Assembly (NCBI RefSeq): GCF_024171735.1
Contig: NZ_JAMTCH010000004.1
Span: 806,001-870,000 of the forward strand
From: Prauserella alba
GTDB lineage: Bacteria; Actinomycetota; Actinomycetes; Mycobacteriales; Pseudonocardiaceae
DNA: 64,000 nt
Direction: 5' to 3'
The translations under genes and the position numbers were made by a program. Below the pieces are notes generated by a model. It saw only the letters and a list, made by a program, of their open reading frames with translations, did not search any database and was not told where the DNA came from. Below, in pieces: positions 29,219-37,499 of this stretch; the stretch's first letter is position 1, and every line of letters starts with the position of its first letter.

Positions 29219-30274
29219 TTGATCAAGGCACGCGGCCTGCAGCGACGGTTCACGTCGCGCGGGCGCACAGTGGAGGCGGTCAAAGGCGTCGACATCGACG
29301 TCACCGAGGGCGAACTCGTCGGATTCCTCGGCCCGAACGGCGCGGGCAAGACGACGACGCTGCGCATGCTGACGACCCTGCTCACGCCCACCGCGGGCGA
29401 GGCCCGGGTCGCCGGCTGCGACCTGCGCGCCGACCCGGTCGGCGTGCGGAGGCGCATCGGCTACGTCGCGCAGGGCGGCGGAACCGGGCCGGAATGCAAG
29501 GTCGCCGAAGAGATCGAACTGCAGGGCCGGTTGTACGGGCTCGGCAAGGCCGACGCGATCGCACGGGGTAAGGAACTGACCGAACAGCTCGACCTGTCCG
29601 GGTTGGACCAGCGACTGACGAAGACGCTCTCCGGCGGCCAACGTCGCAGGCTCGACATCGCGCTCGGGCTGATCCACTCACCAAAACTCGTGTTCTTCGA
29701 CGAGCCCACGACGGGCCTCGACCCGCAGAGTCGGGCGAACCTCTGGGAGCACATTCGCACGCTGCGCTCCGAACAGGGCGTGACGCTCTTCCTCACGACT
29801 CACTACCTGGAAGAGGCGGACACGCTGTGCGACCGCATCCTCGTCATCGACGGTGGGGAGATCGTCGCCGAGGGAACCCCGGACGCACTCAAGGCTCGGG
29901 TGTCGGGCGACGGCGTGGTGCTCGGGGTCGACGAGGACGTCACGACCAGGGCAGCGGAGATCGTCGGCCGGGCCGACGGCGCCCACGACCTGGTCACGAC
30001 ACCGGGCGAGGTGCGGTTCCGGGTGCCGCGTGGCGACACGGCGCTGCCCGCGCTGTTGCGCGCTTTCGACGCCGAAGGGCTGACCATGCAGTCGATGCAG
30101 GTACAGCGGCCGACGCTGGACGACGTGTTCCTGACCCTCACCGGCCGCAGCCTCCGCGACTCCGACGGCGGCGACACCGATACGGCCGACGGGACTGCGG
30201 CCAACGGGACTGCGGCCGACGACAACGACGGGAACGACAGCGACAGGAACGAGGAGACGACCCGTGTTGCGTGA
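29219..30274 (+). CDS. Drug-export ABC transporter ATP-binding protein (DrrA-type)
   Basis: The product has 351 residues. Walker A GPNGAGKTTTLRML lies near 40, signature LSGGQRRRLDIALGL near 140 and Walker B LVFFDEPTTGLDPQ near 160, with the H-loop TTHYLEEAD. The C-terminal 100 residues match the daunorubicin-resistance extension (QRPTLDDVFLTLTGRSL), followed by an Asp/Asn/Thr-rich tail. It powers export with the adjoining permease. The start is TTG at 29219 (no better in-frame start), with GGGGG seven bases upstream. The stop overlaps the permease start by 11 bases. Confidence 0.9.
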   Translation: MIKARGLQRRFTSRGRTVEAVKGVDIDVTEGELVGFLGPNGAGKTTTLRMLTTLLTPTAGEARVAGCDLRADPVGVRRRIGYVAQGGGTGPECKVAEEIELQGRLYGLGKADAIARGKELTEQLDLSGLDQRLTKTLSGGQRRRLDIALGLIHSPKLVFFDEPTTGLDPQSRANLWEHIRTLRSEQGVTLFLTTHYLEEADTLCDRILVIDGGEIVAEGTPDALKARVSGDGVVLGVDEDVTTRAAEIVGRADGAHDLVTTPGEVRFRVPRGDTALPALLRAFDAEGLTMQSMQVQRPTLDDVFLTLTGRSLRDSDGGDTDTADGTAANGTAADDNDGNDSDRNEETTRVA

Positions 30275-31031
30275 CATCTGGCTGATCTTCCGGCGCGACG
30301 CGACCCTGCTGTCGCGGAATCCGGCATGGCTGGCGATCGGCGTGATGCAGCCGGTGCTGTATCTGGTGCTGTTCGGGCCGTTGATGGAGCGGATCGTGAC
30401 CAGCACGCCCGGGTTCCCACCCGGGAGCAGCTGGACGATCCTCACGCCTGCGCTGATCATCCAGCTCGCACTGTTCAGCGCGACGACCGCGGGGTTCTCG
30501 TTGCTGGCGGACCTGCGCAACGGTGTGGTGGAGCGGCTCCGGGTCACCCCGGCCAGCCGCGTGGCGCTGCTGCTCGGCAAGGTACTGACCAACGGACTGA
30601 CGACCGTGGCGCAGGCGATCATCATCACGACGCTGGCGTTCCTCGTGTTCGACCTGTCGGCACCACTGGGCGGGATTCTGCTGACGTTGCTGATCGTCGG
30701 GATGCTGTCGGTGACGCTGGCGTCTGCGTCGTACGCAGTGGCGTTGACGCTGCGCAACGAAGAAGCATTCCCAGCGCTGGTGAACTCGGTGATGATGCCC
30801 GTGCTGCTGCTGTCGGGGATCCTCGTGCCGATCACGACCGGCCTCGCACCGGACTGGCTGTACGCGATCTCCCGGGTCAACCCGTTCACGCACATCGTCG
30901 ACGCGGGGCGCGCCGGGTTCCGCGGCGACTTCTCCGTCGACGCGATGCTCACCGGGTCGATCGTGCTCGTCGTGCTGATGTCGCTGTGCGTCTACTGGGG
31001 CGCGCGCACGTTCCGCCGCGAGAACGCCTGA
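30264..31031 (+). CDS. ABC-2 type exporter permease (DrrB-type)
   Basis: The product has 255 residues with six hydrophobic segments, the first at about 22-42 and the last at 228-246 (SIVLVVLMSLCVYWGA). Near the middle, RVTPASRVALLLGKVL is the conserved ABC-2 loop. The partner ATPase overlaps it by 11 bases, so the two are coupled. GTG at 30264 begins VLRDIWLIFRRD. It probably exports a hydrophobic compound; the identity is unknown. Confidence 0.9.
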   Translation: MLRDIWLIFRRDATLLSRNPAWLAIGVMQPVLYLVLFGPLMERIVTSTPGFPPGSSWTILTPALIIQLALFSATTAGFSLLADLRNGVVERLRVTPASRVALLLGKVLTNGLTTVAQAIIITTLAFLVFDLSAPLGGILLTLLIVGMLSVTLASASYAVALTLRNEEAFPALVNSVMMPVLLLSGILVPITTGLAPDWLYAISRVNPFTHIVDAGRAGFRGDFSVDAMLTGSIVLVVLMSLCVYWGARTFRRENA

Positions 31032-31114
31032 CACGCCGCTGGTGATGGCCGCCTGACGTGCGCGAACGCACGTAGGGTGGCCGTCACCATCGCTTCAGGC
31101 AGCTAGGGGGACTC

Positions 31115-31708
31115 GTGACGGAGCCCGCGGGCGCGAGCGGCGTCGGACTGCATCTGCGCGAATCCGTGCCCGATTGGACGGCGTTGCGCGGCAGGGCCGT
31201 CACGTTCGCGTCGATCACCGTCACCGAGAACCACAACTGGAGCGACTCCGGTTCGGCACGGCAGCTCACGTGCGCACTCGACGCGGGCGTGCACGCGGGC
31301 ATCCGCCACCTGGCGAGGGAAGGCGGGGCCATCGACCAGGCACGGCACGTCGTGCGCACGGGCGCGCCGCTGGGAGCGTTCGCGCCCGGAGTGCTCGCGC
31401 CCGCGCTCGACGCCCGCGCGGCCGGGATCGACGACCGGTTCGTCAAGACGTGGATCAAGACGATCCGCGGTGAGGCCGGCATCGGGAAGGTACTGGTCTA
31501 CGCCGAGTTCGAGGACTGGCATCACCGGTTCCACCCGGACAAGTGGGCCGATTCCGGCGTCGTGTTGTGGCTCGTGCGCGACAACGGCATCCCCGGACGC
31601 CCCGGCTGGTTCCACAGCAGGCTCGGCATCCACCAGCACACGGGCAGCGGCCCCGCGGCCACGTCGGCACTCGTCTACCCCTTCACGCTCGCCGACGTGC
31701 TGCTGTGA
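31115..31708 (+). CDS. GH25-like (lysozyme-fold) protein with an altered catalytic motif
   Basis: The product has 197 residues without signal peptide or membrane segment. The layout VTFASITVTENHNWSD, LDAGVHAGIRHLAREGGAID, FVKTWIKTIRGEAGIGKVLV and the C-terminal HPDKWADSGVVLWLVRDNG resembles a small GH25-like TIM-barrel family of actinobacteria. The expected D-x-E catalytic motif after the central strand appears as LDARA, so the Glu is missing. This suggests a non-hydrolytic role or a different active site. GTG at 31115 has AGGGGG upstream. The gene stands alone between the exporter and HigBA. The family call is from memory of pattern. Confidence 0.55.
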   Translation: MTEPAGASGVGLHLRESVPDWTALRGRAVTFASITVTENHNWSDSGSARQLTCALDAGVHAGIRHLAREGGAIDQARHVVRTGAPLGAFAPGVLAPALDARAAGIDDRFVKTWIKTIRGEAGIGKVLVYAEFEDWHHRFHPDKWADSGVVLWLVRDNGIPGRPGWFHSRLGIHQHTGSGPAATSALVYPFTLADVLL

Positions 31709-31752
31709 GCGGCGCCGCGTCCACTTGCCCTACCGGCTGCCATGCCACCGCG

Positions 31753-31781
31753 TTACGATTGCATACGCATCACGGTAGTAT
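31753..31781 (+). promoter_or_regulatory. Promoter of higBA, probably giving a leaderless mRNA
   Basis: TTACGA (31753-31758) and TAGTAT (31776-31781) are separated by 17 bases. The expected start of transcription falls on or next to the higB ATG at 31788, and no ribosome binding site precedes that ATG. Both facts fit a leaderless transcript, common in actinobacteria. Confidence 0.6.
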
Positions 31782-31787
31782 CCGCAC

Positions 31788-32069
31788 ATGATCCGGTCGT
31801 TCGGCGATAAGCGAACCGAGCAGGTATGGCTACGCGAACATGTACGCACCCTCCCGCCAAGCGTACAGCGGGTAGCCCACCGAAAGCTCCGGCAACTGGA
31901 CGTCGTCGACCGTCTCACCGAACTACGGGTACCACCTGGCAACAAGCTCGAACAACTCAAAGGAAACCGAGCCGGCACCTACAGCATCCGCGTCGACCAA
32001 CAGTGGCGCATCTGTTTCCGCTGGACGACCAGCGGACCCGAGGAGGTCGAGATCGTTGACTACCACTGA
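31788..32069 (+). CDS. higB: HigB-type toxin (RelE/ParE superfamily)
   Basis: The product has 93 residues. The sequence MIRSFGDKRTEQVW, LRVPPGNKLEQLKGNRAG and YSIRVDQQWRICFRW, ending in VEIVDYH, is the HigB plasmid-maintenance killer pattern. HigB enzymes cleave mRNA on the ribosome. The toxin precedes the antitoxin, as is typical of higBA, and overlaps it by 14 bases. A promoter at 31753-31781 suggests a leaderless mRNA. Confidence 0.9.
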   Translation: MIRSFGDKRTEQVWLREHVRTLPPSVQRVAHRKLRQLDVVDRLTELRVPPGNKLEQLKGNRAGTYSIRVDQQWRICFRWTTSGPEEVEIVDYH

Positions 32070-32361
32070 CAAAGCCCACGAACCGATCCACCCGGGCGAG
32101 ATCCTTCGCGAGGATTTCCTCGTTCCCATGGGTATCAGCGCGTATGCGCTGGCCAAGGCGATCCACGTACCCGAGTCGCGGATCGGCGCGATCCTCAAGG
32201 GACAGCGGGCGATCACCGCCAACACCGGTCTCAGGCTGTCACGCTATTTCGGGCTGAACGACCACTACTGGACACGCCTCCAGGAGTCCTACGACGTCGA
32301 GACCGCGCGCGACGCGATCGGCGATCAGCTCGAACACATCGAACCGATGGCGGCTGCCTAA
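32056..32361 (+). CDS. higA: HigA-type antitoxin, HTH_XRE domain
   Basis: The product has 101 residues, with HPGEILREDFLVPMGISAYA, LAKAIHVPESRIGAILKGQR and LRLSRYFG forming the Xre/HigA helix-turn-helix domain. It should neutralise HigB and repress the operon. TTG at 32056 is chosen because AGGAGG lies nine bases upstream and no ATG or GTG is closer in frame. The following gene is on the opposite strand, ten bases after the stop. Confidence 0.9.
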   Translation: MTTTDKAHEPIHPGEILREDFLVPMGISAYALAKAIHVPESRIGAILKGQRAITANTGLRLSRYFGLNDHYWTRLQESYDVETARDAIGDQLEHIEPMAAA

Positions 32362-32371
32362 CGGCCGTTGA

Positions 32372-33391
32372 CTACCGGACCTCGAACCGCGTTCTGGTGA
32401 GGAACACGTTGTACGGGCCCCACTGCGAGACGAGGTAGTGGACGTCGAACCCGCCGGACGGGCCGGACGCGTCGGCCAGCGTCCCGTCGAGTGACCACGG
32501 GTGCAGGAATCCGCCGTAGACCGCGGGGTGTTCGTCGCCGGAGACGACGAGGTCGCCGCCGGTCCACGGACCGGTCGGTGCCGGTGCCGTGCGGGCCACG
32601 ATGCCGCGGCGCGGTTCGTCGAGGTGCAGCATCAGCCAGCGGTCGCAGCCGCGGTGGTAGCCGACGGACATCTCCCCGACCGAACCGTCGAACAGCGGTG
32701 CCGCCGCGTCCTCGTCACCACGCCACCCGGAACCGTCCCAGTACTCGTACGCCCGCACCCGCAGCAGGTCCGAGGGGCGCGTCCTGGCGAGATACGGCAC
32801 GTCGTGGCGGCCGTTGGTCGTGCCGAACAGCAGGACGTGCTCGCCGTCGCGGGCGAACGCGCCCAGCTGGAACCGGCTGTGGCCGTCGCGGTTCCGCCAT
32901 CGCGCCGTCCTCGGCCTGTGCCACGTGCGCCCGTCGTCGCGGGACACCGCGACGCCCGCATGGTTCGTGCGCCAATGACCGGGCTCTCCCCACTCGCGCA
33001 CGGACATGTAGTGCGCGTAGTGCACGCCGTCGACGGTGATCGCGCCGTTCGGCACCACCGTCACTTCCCGCCTGCCGGACGGGATGACCTGCGCCGCACC
33101 ACCGTCGGCACGTGCCACGACGCCGTCGAGCGGCAGCCCGCCGGAGAGGTCGCGCGCGGCCGACCAGGCGAGCACGTTGCTGCGCCAGTCCGCCGACCCC
33201 GGGCCGGCGCCGTGACCACCCCACCCTTCGCCGAAGGTGTCACCGAACAGCGCGAACACCCTGCCGCCTCCGGCATCCCACAGGACTCCGAGGTCGGTCG
33301 CCGCGAACGCGAACCGCTCGGCGGTGTGGTTCGCCGAGTCCGCCCCGGTCACCTTGGCGATCCGCTCGGTCTTCCCAGGCCTGACGTCCAT
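32372..33391 (-). CDS. DUF4185 protein (family now linked to GH183 endo-D-arabinanases)
   Basis: The product has 339 residues and is probably a five-bladed beta-propeller. FAFAATDLGVLWDAGGGRVF, FALFGDTFGEGWGG, YAHYMSVREWGEPGHWRTNH and EMSVGYHRGCDRWLML are typical DUF4185 blocks, with conserved Asp/Glu in GDTFGE. Some mycobacterial DUF4185 proteins were shown to be endo-D-arabinanases acting on arabinogalactan. No signal peptide is visible from ATG at 33391, so either export uses another route or the target is intracellular. The gene converges on higA and diverges from pabB. The substrate is inferred only. Confidence 0.75.
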   Translation of the reverse strand: MDVRPGKTERIAKVTGADSANHTAERFAFAATDLGVLWDAGGGRVFALFGDTFGEGWGGHGAGPGSADWRSNVLAWSAARDLSGGLPLDGVVARADGGAAQVIPSGRREVTVVPNGAITVDGVHYAHYMSVREWGEPGHWRTNHAGVAVSRDDGRTWHRPRTARWRNRDGHSRFQLGAFARDGEHVLLFGTTNGRHDVPYLARTRPSDLLRVRAYEYWDGSGWRGDEDAAAPLFDGSVGEMSVGYHRGCDRWLMLHLDEPRRGIVARTAPAPTGPWTGGDLVVSGDEHPAVYGGFLHPWSLDGTLADASGPSGGFDVHYLVSQWGPYNVFLTRTRFEVR

Positions 33392-33500
33392 GACGCGAAC
33401 GTAGCGGCGTCCCGGCCGCCGCGCCCGTGTCGATCACCCGGAACACACGCCGCCGTCGCGTACGACACCTTCCGCCCGGTTCCCCCACCGACCGGGGACA

Positions 33501-34895
33501 ATGCGGGGCATGCGGCTGCGGCGAACGGCACTCGACTGCGACCTGTCCCCCGGACAGGTCCTCACTGCGCTGGCCCGCCGCGCTCGCGACCGCGCTCTGC
33601 CGGGTCCGGCCGCGCTGACCGGCGACTGGTTCGGCTCCCGTGCGGTGCTCGCACCGTCGGTCCACCTCGAACCCGTCACCGACCGTGCCGACGCGCTGGC
33701 CACGCCGTCCCGGCTTCCCGCCGATACCGCCGGTTCCGACATCGCGGCACCCGCAGGCACCGCCGAGACGGGCTCGGTCGGCGGCGGTTGGTTCGGCTAC
33801 CTCTCCTACGACCTGTCCGACCCCTCCCGCCGCGACGGCCCGTTGCCGCCCGCGGTGTGGGGCTGGGCGGGCCACGTACTGCGCCTCGACGCCGAAGGTC
33901 GATGGTGGTTCGAAGCCCTCGACGGCACACCGGGCGGTGACGCCGACGCCGCCGAGTTCCAGGAGCTGCTCACGTCCGCCTGCACCGAAGCGCCCACGGA
34001 CCCGGCGACACACACCTGGCACGCGACGTCCCTGCACCGACCGCCTCGGGCCGACCACGAACGCGCAGTCGCCGACTGCGTGCGGGCCATCGCTGCCGGC
34101 GAGGTGTTCCAGGCCAACATCTGCACCCGGTTCACCGGCACCTTCGACGGCTCACCCCTCGCGCTGTTCACCGAGGGCACCAGCCGGCTGCACCCGGCCC
34201 GCGGCGCCTACCTCGCCGGGCCGTGGGGCGCCGCCGTTTCGATGTCGCCGGAGCTGTTCGTCGCCCGCCACGGCACGGCGGTGCGGTCGACACCGATCAA
34301 GGGCACCAGGCCCCGCCGCGGACCGCAGGACGACGCGGGTGCGCACCTGTTGCGCGAGTCGGTCAAGGACGTCGCCGAGAACGTGATGATCACCGACCTG
34401 GTGCGCAACGACCTGGGCCGGGTGTGCGAGATCGGCAGTGTGCGCGTGCCGGAGCTGCTCGCCGTCCGACCGGCGCCGGGCGTGTGGCATCTCGACTCGA
34501 CGGTCGTCGGCACCCTCGCGCCGGACACCGACGACACGGCACTGCTGCACGCGGCGTTCCCACCCGGTTCGGTCACGGGGGCGCCGAAGATCCGAGCGCT
34601 CGATCTGATCGCCGAACTCGAACCGGTCGCGCGGGGGCTGTACACGGGCGCCGTCGGACTCGCCTCACCGGTCGCGGGCATGGAACTCAGCGTCGCGATC
34701 CGCACCTTCGAGATCGCGGCAGGCGAGGTGCACGTCGGCGTCGGCGGCGGCATCACGGCCGATTCCGACCCGGCAGCCGAATGGGACGAATGCCTCGACA
34801 AGGCGGCACCGCTGCAGACGCTGCTGGCCGCACCGCCCGGCGACGGTGGGTCGCCGTCGCGTCAGTCCGCCCGCGCGGCGACCACGGCGTCGTAG
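33501..34895 (+). CDS. pabB: Aminodeoxychorismate synthase component I (PabB)
   Basis: The product has 464 residues. It converts chorismate, with ammonia from PabA, to 4-amino-4-deoxychorismate for folate. The chorismate-binding core includes FQANICTRFTGTF, TPIKGTRPR, VMITDLVRNDLGRVCEIGSV, SVTGAPKIRALDLI and GVGGGITADSDPAAEWDE. The N-terminal domain is short and Trp-anchoring motifs are weak. ATG at 33501 or 33510 is possible; neither has a clear ribosome binding site. The last 34 bases overlap the end of the convergent rsmI gene. Order pabB-rsmI-pmt is conserved in mycobacteria. Confidence 0.9.
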   Translation: MRGMRLRRTALDCDLSPGQVLTALARRARDRALPGPAALTGDWFGSRAVLAPSVHLEPVTDRADALATPSRLPADTAGSDIAAPAGTAETGSVGGGWFGYLSYDLSDPSRRDGPLPPAVWGWAGHVLRLDAEGRWWFEALDGTPGGDADAAEFQELLTSACTEAPTDPATHTWHATSLHRPPRADHERAVADCVRAIAAGEVFQANICTRFTGTFDGSPLALFTEGTSRLHPARGAYLAGPWGAAVSMSPELFVARHGTAVRSTPIKGTRPRRGPQDDAGAHLLRESVKDVAENVMITDLVRNDLGRVCEIGSVRVPELLAVRPAPGVWHLDSTVVGTLAPDTDDTALLHAAFPPGSVTGAPKIRALDLIAELEPVARGLYTGAVGLASPVAGMELSVAIRTFEIAAGEVHVGVGGGITADSDPAAEWDECLDKAAPLQTLLAAPPGDGGSPSRQSARAATTAS

Positions 34896-35689
34896 AGCTC
34901 CTTCTTCGACACGCCGGTCTCCTTCGCGACCTCCGCGGCCACGGCCTTGAGACGTTCACCCGCCTCGACCCGCCGCGTGACCTCATCGACCAGGTCGGCG
35001 ACGCTCACGTCCCGCGGCGCGGCACCCGCCAGCACCACGGTGATCTCGCCGCGCACACCGTCTGCGGCCCACTCGGCCAGCTCGCCGAGCGTGCCGCGGC
35101 GCACCTGTTCGTACGTCTTGGTCAGCTCGCGGCACACGGCGCCGCGGCGGTCGGCGCCCAGCCGTTCGGCCGCGTCCGCCAGCAGTGAGGCCAGCCGATG
35201 CGGCGATTCGAAGAACACCGTCGTCCGCTTCTCGTCGGCGAGCTCGGCGAACCAGCGCGCGCGTTCCCCTGGTTTGCGCGGTGCGAAGCCGTCGAAGCAG
35301 AACCGGTCCGGCGCGAGACCCGACAACGCCAGCGCGGTGGTCACCGCCGACGGCCCCGGCACGCAGCTGACGGGCAGCTCCTCCTCCGCGCACGCCGCCA
35401 CCAGGCGGAAACCGGGATCCGACACGCTCGGCATCCCGGCGTCGGTCACGAGCACGACCGTGTCGCCCTCGCGGACGGCGTCGAGCAGTTTCGGCAGCCG
35501 CGCACTCTCGACGTCCTCGTAGAAGCTGACGACCTTGGCCACCGGTGCGACGTCGAGCGCCGTGGCCAGCGACCGCAGGCGGCGCGTGTCCTCGGCGGCG
35601 ATGACGTCGGCGGTCCGCAGCGTCTCCGCGAGACGGGGGCTGGCGTCACTGCGGTCGCCGAGCGGCGTCCCGGCGAGGATCAACGGCAT
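34862..35689 (-). CDS. rsmI: 16S rRNA (cytidine(1402)-2'-O)-methyltransferase RsmI
   Basis: The product has 275 residues of the tetrapyrrole-methylase fold. Motifs are LILAGTPLGDRSDASPRL, VIAAEDTRRLRSL, VVLVTDAGMPSVSDPGF and VSCVPGPSAVTTALALSGL. FFESPHRL and the C-terminal GVSKKELYDAVVA helix complete the family pattern. It methylates the ribose of C1402. ATG at 35689 fits the family length. The gene diverges from pmt, with a large palindrome between them. Confidence 0.94.
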   Translation of the reverse strand: MPLILAGTPLGDRSDASPRLAETLRTADVIAAEDTRRLRSLATALDVAPVAKVVSFYEDVESARLPKLLDAVREGDTVVLVTDAGMPSVSDPGFRLVAACAEEELPVSCVPGPSAVTTALALSGLAPDRFCFDGFAPRKPGERARWFAELADEKRTTVFFESPHRLASLLADAAERLGADRRGAVCRELTKTYEQVRRGTLGELAEWAADGVRGEITVVLAGAAPRDVSVADLVDEVTRRVEAGERLKAVAAEVAKETGVSKKELYDAVVAARAD

Positions 35690-35734
35690 ACGGCGAGGCT
35701 ATCGGGCACGCTTCCCGCCGACCTCGCGGCCGTA

Positions 35735-35785
35735 CCCCCGGGGGCACCTTGGTTGCACTCAATGCAACCAAGGTGCCCCCGGGGG
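35735..35785. repeat. Perfect 23-bp-stem palindrome with CTCAA loop between rsmI and pmt
   Basis: Left arm 35735-35757 and right arm 35763-35785 are exact reverse complements, closed by the loop CTCAA. The core GCACCTTGGTTGCA is shared with the element at 26164-26296. The element lies between two divergently transcribed genes, where a terminator is not expected, so it may insulate the promoters, be a dispersed element or serve as a binding site. The perfect match argues for recent origin or selection. Confidence 0.85.
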
Positions 35786-35846
35786 CTTTCCGACCCCACC
35801 GCGGCCTGCACGGGGTTTCACATCGCCGCCCGTAAGATCGGCCTCC

Positions 35847-37403
35847 GTGACCGCCGTTCTGCCCCGACCGAGCCGCGCCGGAACCGGTCCGGCCGGGCAG
35901 CCGCCATCCGACCGGGAGGCCGCGCTGCTCGGCACGCCGATGCCGGCCGACCGCATGCGCGCCCTGTGGGTCACTCTCGTCATCACGACCGTCGGCGGCG
36001 TCCTGCGCCTGTGGAACCTCGGCCACCCGACCGACGGCGGTTCGCCGGTCTTCGACGAGAAGCACTACGTCCCGCAGGCGTGGCAGATGCTGCGCAACGG
36101 CGGTTACGAGGACAACTACGGCTACGAACTGGTCGTGCACCCGCCGCTGGCGAAACAGCTCATGGCCGTCGGCGAGTGGCTGCTGGGCTACAACGGCTGG
36201 GGCTGGCGGCTCACGGCGGCCCTCGCGGGCACGCTGATCATCCTGCTGATCGTCCGCATCGCCCGGCGGCTGACGCGCTCGACCCTGCTCGGCGCGATCG
36301 CCGGCATCCTCGTCATCTGCGACGGCGTGCTGCACCTGCAGTCGCGCATGGGGATGCTCGACATCTTCCAGGCACTGTTCGTCGTCGCGGCGTTCGGCTG
36401 CGTGCTGATCGATCGCGACCAAGTCCGGGAGCGGGTCGCGACGGCCGTGCGCAACGGCTGGGCCTGGGACACGCCGTTCGGCCCACGGCTCGGTTTCCGC
36501 TGGTGGCGGTTCGGCGCCGGCGTGATGCTCGGGCTGGCGACGGGCATCAAGTGGTCGGGCATGTACTGGGTCGTCGCGTTCGGCCTGCTGACGATCGCGT
36601 TCGACGTCGCAGCCCGCCGTACCGCCGGCGTCGCCCGGCCGTGGATGGGCGTGGTGCGCCGCGATCTGGCACCGGCGCTGTGGAGCATCGGTGTCATCTC
36701 GGTGCTGGTGTACGTGTCCACGTGGTGGGCGTGGTTCGCGAGCGAAACGGCCACGGACCGGCACTACGCCGAGATCAGCGGCGACGGTTCGCTGGCGTTC
36801 CTGCCCGGAGCCCTGCGCAACCTGGTGCTGTACACGCTGAACGTCCTCGACTTCCACAGCAGCCTGGCCACCCCGAAGGGCGATCCGCACCCGTGGGAGT
36901 CGAAGCCGTGGACGTGGCCGATGGGCCTGCGCCCGATGCTGTACCACCACGATTCCGGCAACCAGATCGACGGCTGTGGGCAGAGCGACTGCGTCCAGGC
37001 CACGATGCTCATCGGCACCCCGGCGATGTGGTGGCTGGCGTTGCCGGTGCTCGGCTGGGGATTGTGGCGGATGGTCTTCCGCGCCGACTGGCGCTACGCC
37101 GCCGTGCTCGTCGGTTACGGCGCGGGCCTGCTGCCGTGGTTCGTGAACCTCGACCGGCAGATGTACTTCTTCTACGCCACCCCGCTGGCGCCGTTCCTGA
37201 TCCTCGGCCTCACGCTGGTACTCGGCCACCTGCTGGGCCGTGCGAAGGCGGGTTTCGAGCGCCGCGGCACGGGACTGCTCGTGGTGTCGCTGTACACCGG
37301 GCTGGTCGTGGCGAACTTCGTCTGGCTCTGGCCGATCCTCGTCGGCGAACCGATCACGCCGGAGCGGTGGAACGCGGAGCTGTGGCTGCCGTCGTGGCGG
37401 TGA
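35847..37403 (+). CDS. pmt: Protein O-mannosyltransferase (Pmt)
   Basis: The product has 518 residues with about ten hydrophobic segments. It transfers mannose from polyprenyl-phosphomannose to secreted proteins at the membrane. The catalytic acidic pair is in SPVFDEKHYVPQAWQML (first extracellular loop); HPPLAKQLMA, SRMGMLDIFQA, GIKWSGMYW and FFYATPLAPF are family blocks (GT39). GTG at 35847 begins VTAVLPRPSRAG. TAAGAT at 35833-35838 could be a -10 box giving a near-leaderless mRNA. The gene is equivalent in position to Rv1002c. Confidence 0.93.
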   Translation: MTAVLPRPSRAGTGPAGQPPSDREAALLGTPMPADRMRALWVTLVITTVGGVLRLWNLGHPTDGGSPVFDEKHYVPQAWQMLRNGGYEDNYGYELVVHPPLAKQLMAVGEWLLGYNGWGWRLTAALAGTLIILLIVRIARRLTRSTLLGAIAGILVICDGVLHLQSRMGMLDIFQALFVVAAFGCVLIDRDQVRERVATAVRNGWAWDTPFGPRLGFRWWRFGAGVMLGLATGIKWSGMYWVVAFGLLTIAFDVAARRTAGVARPWMGVVRRDLAPALWSIGVISVLVYVSTWWAWFASETATDRHYAEISGDGSLAFLPGALRNLVLYTLNVLDFHSSLATPKGDPHPWESKPWTWPMGLRPMLYHHDSGNQIDGCGQSDCVQATMLIGTPAMWWLALPVLGWGLWRMVFRADWRYAAVLVGYGAGLLPWFVNLDRQMYFFYATPLAPFLILGLTLVLGHLLGRAKAGFERRGTGLLVVSLYTGLVVANFVWLWPILVGEPITPERWNAELWLPSWR

Positions 37404-37499
37404 GGCCGCCCGCGCGGAGACCTCACCGGCCACGACGTACGGGACGGCGAACATCCGGGCCGGTCCCGCCTGCCGGGGCGGGCCCACCGGGGTCTCAGT

